A stretch of DNA of 64,000 nt from Ornithodoros turicata (lineage: Eukaryota > Arthropoda > Arachnida > Ixodida > Argasidae): NCBI RefSeq assembly GCF_037126465.1, contig NW_026999353.1, positions 1,178,001 to 1,242,000 on the forward strand, in the 5' to 3' direction. This document shows, one piece after another, positions 33,325-43,624 of this stretch. Numbering within the stretch: position 1 is the stretch's first letter; each line of letters starts with the position of its first letter. Position numbers and translations under genes: made by a program. The notes under the pieces are model-generated. The model saw only the letters and a program-made list of their open reading frames with translations. It was not told where the DNA came from and did not search any database.

Positions 33325-34328
33325 TTAAAGGGACGGTCTCGTGCAGCCGGGGCGATTCCGAAACTTAGCCAAAACTAGTTTCACGAGTACTGTAGACATA
33401 CAACCGTCAAAGTTTCATTCAGAATAACCAAGTCGTTTTCGAGGAATTTGTCGAAACGTGCCGTAAGAGCAGACGACGAAAGTTGCGCTTCTCTCATGCA
33501 TACGTCACGTATGACGTCGGCCTGCGGGTGCGTCGTTGTTGTTATGGTAATTGTAACTCGCAGAAGCACCTTGGGTTGAGTAATCCCCTTTGCTCTCGAA
33601 TGGGGACACTCGGGCATATACCTCCGCGAGCGGAGAATGTAGTCCGAGCATATTGACTGTGTGGTCTCCCATAATGTGGCGCACAATCGGATACGTGGAA
33701 GCTAAATCACGTGTTTTCTTTCCTCGAGTATTTAATGCGATTTTTAAATAAACACGTACTCCTTCTCCATGTACGTCGTTAGCGACACTTCATTTCGAAG
33801 CATGATCAGTGTAAAACGGGGAGTGTAATGGAAGCGCGCGTAATACATTTTTGGTCGGAGCTGTAATGCGACCGCGCGCGCCGATGGCCAGCGACTTCAG
33901 ATTTGTGATTGTGGATTGGGTTGTTCTGCGACTTTTAACTTGTCTCTGAAGATTAACATAGTTGTTCTGAACCACCATGCTTGCCACCGCGTTTCACCGC
34001 GCGTTTTTCACCCGAGAAAGCAAATGTACGAGAGTTGCCGGGGTGCCCAGTAACTTCTGAAAGTCGTCTGCTCACGCCGATGCACTAGCGCGCGCAAAAG
34101 CAGACGATTTCTGTATCCTATCACGGACTTACCCACAGGGCGACGTGGCCGTTCTTATTGTTGCCAATACAGATCGCGGCATGCTCTGCAATCTTTATTA
34201 ATTTAATTCGGTTATTTAATACCTGTGGCGTGTTTTGTCGCGTAAATTACCAATGTTCCATTTTCAACGAAGGGCAATCGAACGGTACACTTTATGAAAG
34301 GAGCAGGGGGTAACGACCGTCCCTTTAA
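33325..34328. mobile_element. TTAA-flanked (piggyBac-type) non-autonomous element
   Basis: Both ends carry TTAA (33325-33328 and 34325-34328). Inside, the termini are inverted: AGGGACGGTC at the left and GACCGTCCCT at the right. TTAA target sites are characteristic of piggyBac elements. No transposase is encoded in the 1.0 kb. Confidence 0.65.
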
Positions 34329-36429
34329 GGATGGCGGCGCCCGTCATCGGCGGCGGAACCGATTGTAAACGATGCGGTTGTTGTTTCTGCGCGACGTTTT
34401 GGAAGTTTTTCAGTCATGGTATTTTTTTATCCGATAATCTCGCAATAAAACGTGCTGTTTTGCACATACGACCTTGTACCGTTGAAGATTTCCAAAGATG
34501 TGATGACGACCGCGCGTTAAGACCCACTGAACCGATGCGATGTACTTAAGCTAAGGGGAAATGGACTACCATGTTGCGGAAGAAGCACCGCATAGTTTAC
34601 GCTGGCAAAATACGCCCATCTCTTCTCGCTATGACGACGGAGATATGTCGGTAAGCGGCAAAACGACACGCAAACAAAGTCACATGACTTCAAAATGACG
34701 TTTTCTCTGACGTGTGATCAGGGCAAGATGGCAATTTTGCCACAAGAACCCGCTTCAGGGTATGGGTGACCCCTTTTGGGTCACCCTCTTACACTGGTTA
34801 CCCTGTTTATGTCGTCCCCATAGCACGCCATCTAGTGAAGACGTATATAATTATCTCAGGCAACTCAAGGTCGCACGCGTGCGCATAGCCCATTGTGAAC
34901 AAGGCCCATTCTGCCGTATAATCCTAGCCCGTGCCAATTTCGGGATGCTTGTTGTTTTATAGCTCAAGTGGCATGCCGCCTGCAGTTTAACGCAGCCCGG
35001 CTTTCGTGACGGTATATATAAAACTCCATGGTAAACGTAGCAAAGTTCTGCCGCACGACACAAGGTTCATTGAACGTGACAGAAAACTGTTCCTTATAGC
35101 TGATACATTACGTCTACTAATATGCGTGGATAAACTTTGAATAAGGCGGGAAAGCCGGACCGTTCTCTGTAGGACCTCTCCGTACAGCTCACATGTCGGA
35201 TATTTGCACAGTACTGTGCCAATTATCTGAGCAGAACGGTAGTAGGATAGTGCAATTCGTTCCTCTTAAATGGGAGCTGCTCTTTATTAAGACCTCACAG
35301 CTCAGGTATTCTTCTGATGTGTGTCCGTCTACAGTAATAACTACGAAACGCAGGAAACGGATGTGTGCGAAACTTTGCGCTAATTGTTTCCGAAACCCTC
35401 TGAAAGGAAATTGATATCATTAAGCTTTCAGTTAGACTCACCGCGTGACGAGGACTTCCTGGTTGTGATTCGCCCACTCCACGTGCCTCACTATATCCAC
35501 ATGAAAGGAACACATGTTCTATCGAAAATAAATGCGAAGAAGTATCGTTAAACATAAAGAACGTGCAGATACGGCACAAACCTCTCGACCAGAACTTAAA
35601 CAAAAAGTAGGTCTTTTGCCAGATGGTGACTATAGTTAAATAGAAATTCTAAGCGACAAAGCTAACATTGTCGTGAGCATATAGAGAGAACGAGGGAGAA
35701 TGAAAAGCGCTTTTGCCAGCTCTCAAAATGGTGTGGCAAAACCCCATTATTTTCCAGTGTTACATTGCAACTGTGACAATTACCCTGCCCCGATTTCGCA
35801 CCACCCCCGCGCTGTGTGCTTGCTGGTTAGCGGGAAAGCCGCAGTCGTAACTTACATAATAATCGCTTATAATGGTATGATCGCTCGCGCAGTTTAGTTT
35901 TCCTTTAGAAATATCACGCGAATAGTTCCTAGAATTATGGTTCTCTTTCAGTAGAAAACATACCACTATACTTGTCACTTTTTTTAACATGCTGTTTATC
36001 GACTAGAGGAAATACATAAATTCCGGTGTCTGAATTGTTTTCATAAAACTAGGTAATGTAAGGGTGCCTGCTTAAATGCCAACATACAGATGTGCTTGGT
36101 GGATTCTAATTCCCGAATCTCAAAATCATGCCTAGGATTCCAAGATCCGCGGATAACTTTCTCATATCCCTAGTGGATACCCAAGGTAGCTGAAGGGTAC
36201 AGTCAAGAAACTTGATATCTTTCTACATGCTAGAAAGCACAACAGTGTTGTGCCAACTATCACTGAGAAAAACTTACATGTTACGTGTCAAGAAACATGA
36301 CCGATCATTGATCTGTAACATTTTGTGTGCGATAATTCACATGCGGCATTTCGAGTCTGTGTATGTAATGATGTTCAGTTGAATAAAGGTGTCCTTTTTC
36401 CAACTTCATATCCTTGCAGAGACACTCTG
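34329..36429. other. No gene recognised
   Basis: Just after the TTAA element there is AAGGATGGCGGCGCC, which resembles a YY1-type start element, leading a 73-codon ATG frame (34331-34549) with GGGTDCKRCGCCFC. This could be a 5' exon, but no donor was assigned. The remainder to 36429 shows nothing supportable. Confidence 0.3.
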
Positions 36430-36620
36430 GGGAAAATACACCTTTTTTTTTTGAGGGTGTAATGTTTAGTAGGTGTGTACGTTTACACATAAAAGGGTGT
36501 TAGTTATCGAACCCTCCAAAACACCCAAAAGGGTGTAAGGCACTGGATTGAAAACGCAGGGTGTATTTTGTTCTTGTGGGTGTTTATTTACGCCCTAACG
36601 AGTGTTTAGAATTGAACAGT
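36430..36620. repeat. GGGTGTA-rich repeat
   Basis: GGGTGTAA and its complement ACACCC occur about ten times in both orientations, consistent with a small foldback/MITE remnant. Confidence 0.45.
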
Positions 36621-36741
36621 GTACGACATTCTCGTTCACGTATATCCATCCATCCGAGGTTTCTGTTGATGTTACATAAACCGGCCAAGTGTTCACAGGC
36701 GTATCAGTATACGGATATGTGTAGGAGGTGACTCCCACTAA

Positions 36742-36859
36742 CCAATCAGCTCAGCGTATTCACTTTTCCTCCCGGATGTATCGGGGGTTTATAAACGACA
36801 GCCCAGCCTGACAGAAACAACTGTCGTCTGCAAGACTTCCGTTGTCGTCTGCAAAAACT
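36742..36859 (+). promoter_or_regulatory. Core promoter and 5'UTR-like exon upstream of the secreted-peptide array
   Basis: A CCAAT box (ACCAATCAGC, 36742-36746 core) is followed 48 bp later by a TATA box (TTTATAAAC, 36790-36795). About 25-30 bp downstream, at roughly 36820, a start site is expected. The short exon that would follow ends at AAAACT|GTAAGT (donor at 36860), a consensus 5' splice site. No ATG lies between, so the exon would be untranslated. The next acceptor followed by a signal-peptide ATG is at 39332. The link between them is inferred. Confidence 0.5.
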
Positions 36860-38349
36860 GTAAGTCCTATTCCGCTCCTTGTCTACATGTCCAGTGTTAT
36901 AGTTGAATATCGATTCGCCATGGACATGGCTATCTAAACAGAAAAAGGAAAGTCCCTCCTGGTGGAACGTAGAGTCAACCGTTCAACTTGTAAGAACATG
37001 CGTCGATAATTTTGAATTGTGCATAGCGCTTAGCAGATATGAGCCGAATGTAGGCGCATAACAGCAATGCGTTTGGCGTGAAAAACTTTTTATGACTCGC
37101 AATGAGTGACTTAGGAAGCACACATAACTGTCTCGCAGCCTACAGGTTTCCCGTCCATATTAGTTTAAGTGCCACCTGATTAGTCCAGGTGCCATCTAAA
37201 ATAATCGAAGCGCACTTCAATTTAATCCGAGCGCCATCTGAAAAAATCCTGATGCTATTCAGTATAATCCGGGTGACATCTGAATTAATCCACGGTGTTT
37301 TAAGCACTATAACCGTGTGTTCACACGAGGGACATTTTTGTAGAGTATTTTAATGGAGGATAAAGTAAAAAAGAACCTGCTGATGGAACTGAAGTTGTGT
37401 TGTGTCTTATGTGGAACATTCGCACGGCGCTGATATATTGGGATTTGGAGCGGAAGTATAGCAAACGACGGCGCAGGTGCTGTCGTCTGCTACATAATAT
37501 CTTCTGACTGAAGTCTGAAACTAGACTGGATCGAAGTGTTGTGCCTGTAACATTTTTGTATTCGATAAATGAGAAAGAGCCTTTATGAAGCACTTACCTG
37601 GAGCGTCACGCATATTCCTCGTGAATATGACAATTCGCTTTATGACCAATATCCGGAGGAACGGCCTTGGTCATATTAACGAAGGTTCACTGTTGTCAAC
37701 CAAGCGACGATGACGACAGTTGTCGTGTGCTAACGCGCAAGCGCACATCGCGCAGTCTACTTACCAGAATAAACATTATCAACCAACGCACCGGACGCAT
37801 TTCAATATTTACTGGAACACAAATTGGGTGCTGGGGCCTCCTCTATCGCTTTGATAGTGCCAATAAATGCCGGCGTTAGTGCGTATTTTCGCGGTATAGA
37901 TGACCAAAACTCCGATTAAAAGTCGAAATGTACAGTGTGGTCATGAACAATATGCATGTTTCTTACGGCAATCTTCAATGTGCTACCGATAAAACGGCAT
38001 AGGTAGAATAAGAGCCTCGTCACTCTTAGAGGCAGAACCTTGTCGCGCTGGGAATCTTAACGGCGGTTACGCTTAACTGCGGTTCTCGTCAACCACGGTA
38101 CGTTGGTTGTCACACGGGATTTTGTGACGGGTTGCCACGGGCCACTTGACTGTTACGCAGTCACCAGGTACATTTGGATTAGGCTGTACGTGACGAAAAG
38201 AAAACGGCCTAATGGCCCTTTTAATGGTTGTTGCGCTTTTTGAGAGGTCATAACAGTCATTAAATATACCGTAGACGTGTGATTATTTGCGGAGGAGTAA
38301 CCCCGTTCGGTCGCCACTGTGACGCGTAGTTCGCGGCAGTTACGGGGAC
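36860..38349. other. Putative intron with a pogo/Tigger-like fragment
   Basis: No gene is seen. At 37610-37693 a piece with GAATATGACAATTCGCTTTATGACC and CGAAGGTTCACTGTT matches the right half of the CAGTGAACC element at 52134-52311, so it is a truncated copy. Confidence 0.4.
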
Positions 38350-39200
38350 CCTACACTATTAAAAATGATCGTGACCGCATAGCACACTTGTATAGCCACC
38401 CATAATCTCGAATTATATCGTTATCTGCACGGATTTGTTGAAAGAGGGGGCGTACGCCTCTTTTGTGAGACTTGTGCTGCTCATAATTGTCACAAAAATA
38501 ACGTACGCCTCCCGTTTTCAACAAATCCGAGCAGTTGACGATATCATTCCAGGTTATGGTTGGCCTCCAGCATGCCTTGTGGTGAAGCTTCATTGTAAGA
38601 GTGTACACTATTACAACGAAGCTTTCCCACAAGGCGTGCTGGATGCCGACCACCGTACAGAGTAACACCTCTGTCCCTCTTGATTTGTTTGAAAGTCCGG
38701 GGTGTACGCCTTTTCGTGGCAATTAACATTTCTCCATAAGTGTCACAAAAAAAAAAAACGCGTACGCCTTCCGTTTACAAGAAATCAGGGGTCGTCACCC
38801 AGGATGATCGTGCTATGGGGTCAAGTTCGTTTTTAAGAGCGTACGTCAACGGGGCGATTAGCGCGGTTAGTGATGACCGCGTGGCTATGGTATATAGTAC
38901 GTGACGTTCTCGGGTGAATATAAACAAGCCCCCATCACAATTTCCGGTGCCACAAAGACCTCCGCTCCTTCCGCGACTAAGGACGCTCGGAACCAGCCAC
39001 CACGCATAATGATATCTTTCACTTTCCTGACTTGTGGAAAATGGGAGGCGTATGCCTCTTTGCGGCTTGAATTGCCGTAAAAAGACGTATATAAGGCCGT
39101 CTCTCCCCTCAAATCAGGATCGACAACTGTATTCATCGGCAGAGCGTGTTTGCTCCGAAACCGGAAGTCGTTTTTACAACAAACCGGAAGTGGTGCAGAA
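38350..39200. repeat. Hairpin MITE cluster, copies 1-3
   Basis: Three adjacent copies (about 38350-38605, 38604-38845, 38965-39190) of a family with long internal inverted repeats. Each has CGATTTGTTGAAA...GGCGTACGCC in one arm and GGCGTACGCC...TTTCAACAAATC in the other, and ends built on GACCGCATAGCACGCT. Copies 1 and 2 abut. More copies follow at 39568, 39836, 40958 and 42660. Confidence 0.7.
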
Positions 39201-39332
39201 AAGCACGTATACATAGTTGTAATTGCGTCTTGTCGTAACAAGACAGGAAGGTAGATGGACAACCTGCTTTCCACTGGCCAACCTAATTCTCAAATTCTGC
39301 TAATACTTAGCACATATATCTTTCTAATACAG

Positions 39333-39537
39333 CGCTGAAGAGCTGCTGAATACAGCCAAGAGCTTCAACCAATCATGAAGGTCCTTCTCCTGTTTCTCCT
39401 CGTCATTGGATGTGAGTATCCATGACAACGTTTAGGAAACGGGCCCACATGTTTACCGTGATGTGATAATTCCGTTGCAGTGGCAGCAGCTCACGTCCGG
39501 GTTCCAATGCCTTTTGCCAGGAGAAGTGCTGATCCGG
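39333..39537 (+). CDS. Small secreted-peptide gene, copy 1 (two exons seen)
   Basis: Exon A (39333-39411) follows the acceptor TTTCTAATACAG, carries 42 nt of leader and an ATG at 39375. It encodes MKVLLLFLLVIG, a textbook signal peptide, before a consensus donor T|GTGAGT in phase 1. After a 69-bp intron, exon B (39481-39537) starts at TTCCGTTGCAG and is 57 nt. It encodes an Ala-rich cleavage region (LAAAH), then VRVPMPFARR, a dibasic site, and SADP before G|GTAAGA. Cleavage after Ala-Ala-Ala and processing at Arg-Arg are predictions. The remaining exon(s) with the mature peptide were not found. A promoter and 5'UTR exon lie 2.5 kb upstream. The family is not recognised. It could be an antimicrobial or salivary-type peptide, but nothing here proves function. 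Confidence 0.5.
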
Positions 39538-39567
39538 GTAAGAATATTATTTTACACATCGATCGTA

Positions 39568-40080
39568 CACCCTTAAAACTGGACTGCACCGCATAACTTG
39601 CTCCTAGCCTGACATCATCTCCAATGATATCGTTATCTGCCCCGATGTGTTGAAAATGGGAGGCGTACAGCTTTTTTGTGACAATCGTGCTGTTCGCAAC
39701 TGTCACAGAAAAGGCGTACGCCCCCTGTTTTCAACAAATCAGGGCAGATGACGATATTTCAAAATGATGGTTGGCTAGGAGCGTGCTATGCGGTCAAGTT
39801 CATTTGGAAGGGTCTAGATGAATACTTTACTCTAAAACAGAACTTCACCGCATAGCATGCTATGCGCCAGCCATTGCTGCGAAATATATGATTATCGCTT
39901 CTGATTCGAAGAGAGAGGGGGTGTACGCCTTTTTGTGGCGATTTTCGTATATCCAAATTGCCACAAAAAGGTGTACGCCCACCCTTCTCTTCAAATCAGA
40001 AGCGATAACCACATCATTCGCGGCAATGGTTGGTGCACAGCGTGCTATGCGGTCAAGTTCTGTTTTTAGAGTGTGCTGAA
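39568..40080. repeat. Hairpin MITE copies 4 and 5
   Basis: Copy 4 (39568-39828) and copy 5 (39836-40080) stand side by side in the intron or 3' flank of the peptide gene. Copy 4 reads GACTGCACCGCATAACTTGC at the left and GCGTGCTATGCGGTCAAGTTC at the right, with GGCGTACRC arms between. Copy 5 has related ends but different inner arms (GATTCGAAGAGAGAGGG). Confidence 0.75.
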
Positions 40081-40244
40081 CAGGTTTCAATGAAAGAACC
40101 TTAGTCGCCTGCCTCCATCTTTCTATATGGTTTAGGACCCTCATTGGATAATAATAATCCTTACACTAGACAATTTCACTTTAATTCATATTTTTCACTG
40201 GCATTGAAAAAGAATCGAGGACATACAATCATTCGAATCATTCC

Positions 40245-40560
40245 TTGGAAACCATGGTACACCACTTTCGTCCATTCTCTTGGTTTAACGCAACTGTTCT
40301 AGATGGTGTTGTTTCATTCAGAGGGAAAAAAACAATGGCCAACCTGTTGATTTACTCTTCAAAGCCTCGAGCCATGTATTTCACAGTAACACTGAGAGCA
40401 ACTGCAGAGTTAAGCTTTCAAACAGAGTGAACTTAAACCAAATCAAACATTTGGTGCAATTAGATGGAAAATGGGAAGTTGCTCTGGCTGATGTGGATGT
40501 AACCTTTACAATTCAAAATGACACTGATATCGTTATCTGTATTCCTGGTCATTAAAGCTT
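40245..40560 (+). pseudogene. Possible Polinton/adintovirus capsid-protein fragment, copy 1
   Basis: An ATG frame (40245-40430) reads into YFTVTLRATAELSFQTE and a stop. One base-shift later the sequence continues VNLNQIKHLVQLDGKWEVALADV and FTIQND. A 'F-x-T/V-x-L...I-x-L-x-G-x-W-E-V-A-L' block is typical of the N-terminus of penton-type minor capsid proteins in Polintons and related arthropod elements. The fragment is short, frameshifted, has no packaging ATPase, integrase or polymerase beside it, and cannot be functional. A homologous fragment is split across 43250-43430 and 47020-47110. A different host protein with a similar motif is possible. Confidence 0.3.
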
Positions 40561-40763
40561 CCACGGGGATGTTATTAATGATGTTAATGTATGCTTATCG
40601 ATGATATGATCGATAGCAGTGATTATCAGTCACATCTTAGCCACTGATGATTACGTCAGAACAATTTCGCTGGCATGAAGACGGAACTGCTGTGGCTTCG
40701 GTCGTTGTGACATCATTGTTTTGGTCATCATTTATCGTTGATGACATCGTTACTGAAATCATT

Positions 40764-40925
40764 ATGACGTCATTGGCTGCAAGGTTAATCTCGTCACTAC
40801 TCAGTATCCATGTCGACGTGTGTGCAGCATGTCCACCTGCTTACCATGCTGTTATAATTCCGTTGCAGTGGTAGGAGCTGAACCCTCGCTTATGGGGACT
40901 CACACTATTAGAAGTGCTGATCCGG
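40764..40925 (+). CDS. Secreted-peptide paralogue, copy 2
   Basis: An ATG at 40764 encodes MTSLAARLISSLL. The sequence then matches copy 1's intron (GTATCCATG...ATTCCGTTGCAG), and a second 57-nt exon (40869-40925) follows in phase 1. It encodes VGAEPSLMGTHTI then RSADP before G|GTAAGA. The last four residues and the splice sites are as in copy 1. The first donor (A|GTATCC) is poor because the GTGA present in copy 1 is missing, so splicing may be impaired. The mature-peptide exon is not found here either. Confidence 0.35.
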
Positions 40926-40957
40926 GTAAGACAATCATTTTACACATCCATCGTACA

Positions 40958-41212
40958 CCCTTAAAAATGGACTGCACCGCATAACTTGCTCCTCGCCAGT
41001 CATCATCTCCAATTATATCGTTATCTGCCCCGATTTCTTGAAAATGGGAGGCGTACGACTTTTGTTGTGACAATTATGTTATTCGTAATTGTCACAGAAA
41101 AGACGTACGCCCCCTGTTTTCAACAAATCGGGGCAGATGACGATAGTTGAAGATGATGGTTGGCTAGGAGCGTGCTATGCGGTCAAGTTCATTTTGAAGG
41201 GTCTAGATGAAT
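40958..41212. repeat. Hairpin MITE copy 6
   Basis: It lies at the same position relative to the 57-nt exon as copy 4 does in the first unit and is very similar to copy 4 throughout, so it was duplicated together with the peptide unit. Confidence 0.75.
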
Positions 41213-41220
41213 ACTATATA

Positions 41221-42623
41221 CAGGGTGTTCCATTTAACCACCTTTAAAAAATAATGAATCATCGCAGAAGAATGAAACCAAGTGCATAGTGTTACCAGTG
41301 ACCTGGGGCATTTAATAGTATTTTTGTCGCGCAATTAACTGATTAATTAATTAATTTAATTTTCTAACTTTTTAATTAGGAGGATCACACCGGAGATGTC
41401 AACTGTGAAGTTGTGGGCGTTGACATGTGAAAGCGAATGCAGTGTGTTGCAACTCTCTAGCTCATACGAGTCTTTTTTTCCCGGGCCAGCAGAAAGGGCC
41501 CGGAGTTCCGAAACTACGACGGAATCAGTTTCCGTCGCGCGAAAAGAGCGCTTGATTGCAGCGCTTTCTCACGGCCGCTTGACGAACAAGCATTGATGTC
41601 GTCCGTCCCGCCTATGCTGTTATCTGTCACGGGTGCGGGGACACCAGCGAGGTCACTGCGGCGCTTTATCTCGTGATTCTTTGTTTTTTAGGCGTGAAGC
41701 GACACAAAACACGGGAAGCGGAAGATATTTGCTCACGGCTTACCTTGAACCACGAGCGCGAGATTATTAAATCAATAAGAAAGCTGTGGGCTATGAAATT
41801 TATGAAGCCGCTCTTCTACACCTTTTCATTTGCACCCGCTCTCTGCGTTGTAGCACAAGTTATGTCTTTTCCAACGAAGAGACACAACGAAGTGCTACAA
41901 GGCAGAGAGTGGGTGCAAATGAAAAGGTGTAAAAGACAAAAGACGTGCTAGACAAAAGACAAGACAAAAGAAGTGCTACAACGCAGAGAGTGGGTGCAAA
42001 TGAAAAGGTATAAAAGAGCGGCTTCATAAATTTCATAGCCCACAGCTTTGCTTTCTTTCTTATCGATTTAATAATCTCGCGCTCGTGGTTCAAGCTAAGC
42101 CGTGAGCAGATATCTCCCGCTTCCCGTGTTTTGTGTCGCTTCACGCCTAAAAAACAAAGAATCAAGAGATAAAGCGCCGCAGTGACCTCGCTGGTGTCAA
42201 CGCACCCATGACAGATAACAGCATAGGCGGGACGGACGACATCAATGCTTGTTCGTCAAGCGGCCATGAGAAAGCGCTGCAATCAAGCGCTCTTTTCGCG
42301 CGACGGAAACTGATTCCGTCGTAGTTTCGGAACTCCGGGCCCTTTGTGCTGGCCCGCGAAAAAAAGACTCGTATGAGCTAGAGAGTTGCAACACACTGCA
42401 TTCGCTTTCTCATGTCAACGCCCACAACTTCACAGTTGACATCTCCGGTGTGATCCTCCTAATTAAAAAGTTAGAAAATTAAATTAATTAATTAATCAGT
42501 TAATTGCGCGACAAAAAATACTATTAAATGCTCCCGGTCACTGGTAACACTATGCACTTGGTTTCATTCTTCTGCGATGATTCATTATTTTTTAAAGGTG
42601 GGGTCAATCTTAAATGGAACACC

Positions 42624-42626
<3 letters not shown>
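41221..42626. mobile_element. 1.4 kb near-perfect palindrome (CAGGGTGTTCC element)
   Basis: CAGGGTGTTCCATTTAA at the left is inverted as TTAAATGGAACACCCTG at the right, and the two arms match over about 600 bp each. They include GATCACACCGGAGATGTCAAC, the GACGGAATCAGTTTCCGTCGC block and a GTGAAGCGACACAAAACACG block. Both arms encode the same MILCFLGVKRHKTREA frame in opposite directions, a by-product of the symmetry. Flanks are TATATA on both sides, a possible target site. Confidence 0.8.
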
Positions 42627-42659
<33 letters not shown>

Positions 42660-42662
<3 letters not shown>

Positions 42663-43083
42663 ATATGGTTATCGCTTCTGATTCGAAGAGAGAGGGGGCA
42701 ACAACAACAACTTTATTTTGGCTTTGGGGAGTGGGGAGTTTCATCGCCACAGGCGATACTCTACCCCATTTCTGGTGGGAATGTGGGGAATAAAATAACG
42801 AGCCCCGTCACAATAACAATCGAAGTCCAATTGTGTCCAGAAATGTCAGAAGAGCTTTGAGCGCAGAGCGTTGCTGGGCTGGATTAGGCCAGAGACCAAT
42901 TAATTTCGATAAGGAGAAGGGGGCGTGCGCCTTTTTTGGCGATTCTCGTATATCCAAATTGCCACAAAAAGGCGTACGCCCACCCTTCTCTTCAAATCAG
43001 AAGCGATAACCATATTATTCGCAGCAATGTTTGGCGCACAGCGTGCTATGCGGTCAAGTTCTGTTTTTAGAGTGTGCTGAACA
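42660..43083. repeat. Hairpin MITE copy 7 with a LINE tail insertion
   Basis: The ends match copy 5 (TTATCGCTTCTGATTCGAAGAGAGAGGGGG and the GCGTGCTATGCGGTCAAGTTC end). Between about 42697 and 42900 it is interrupted by a minus-strand LINE 3' end, a sequence finishing in AATAAAGTTGTTGTTGTTG. Similar GAGAGRGGGGGC words border the insert and look like a target-site duplication. Confidence 0.65.
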
Positions 43084-43479
43084 GGTTTCAATGAAAGAAC
43101 CATAGTCGCCTGACTTCATCTTTCTATATGGCCTAGGACCCGCATTGGATAATAATATTCCTTACACTGGGCGGTTTCACTTTAATTCACATTTTTCACT
43201 CGCATAGAAAAAGAAGCGAGGACATGCAATCTTTCGCACTCCTTGGAAACCATGGTACACCACTTTCGTCCATTCTTTTGTTTTAAAGCACCTCTTCTAG
43301 ATGGTGTTCTCTCATTCAGAGGGAAAAAAACAATGGCCTACTTGTTAATGTACTCTTCAAAGCCTCGACCCATGTATTTCCCAGTAACGCAGTGAACAAA
43401 CTGCAGGGGTAGACGTTTAAGGGGAATTACCTTCAATTCAGCTCATTTTATTTCACTGAGAAAAGTGGGGCGCAACAAC
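43084..43479 (+). pseudogene. Polinton-like capsid fragment, copy 2, first half
   Basis: Sequence from CAGGTTTCAATGAAAGAACC through ATGGTACACCACTTTCGTCC and GTACTCTTCAAAGCCTCG parallels 40081-40440 closely. It carries frame-breaking changes (for example CAGTAACGCAGTGA). The match is broken off at 43480 by TIR element copy 2 and resumes at about 47020. Confidence 0.35.
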
Positions 43480-43624
43480 CCAGTCAACACACTATTGTAA
43501 ATTCGACGTAGAAAAAACGTTGTATACCAACGAAATGAATGTTGAATCGACGATGAAAGCGAACGTGAAATCATGATGTCAAATGTCCGCTCGAAAACAT
43601 GTTAATTTAACAAGTGCCGATCAA

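Noticed and set aside
41673..42165. Two near-identical proteins on opposite strands
   Set aside because: They are the two arms of the 1.4 kb palindrome, not two genes.
42528..42860. 110-codon frame with an IYIYIY stretch
   Set aside because: It is built from the palindrome end, a (TA)n tract and a LINE tail.
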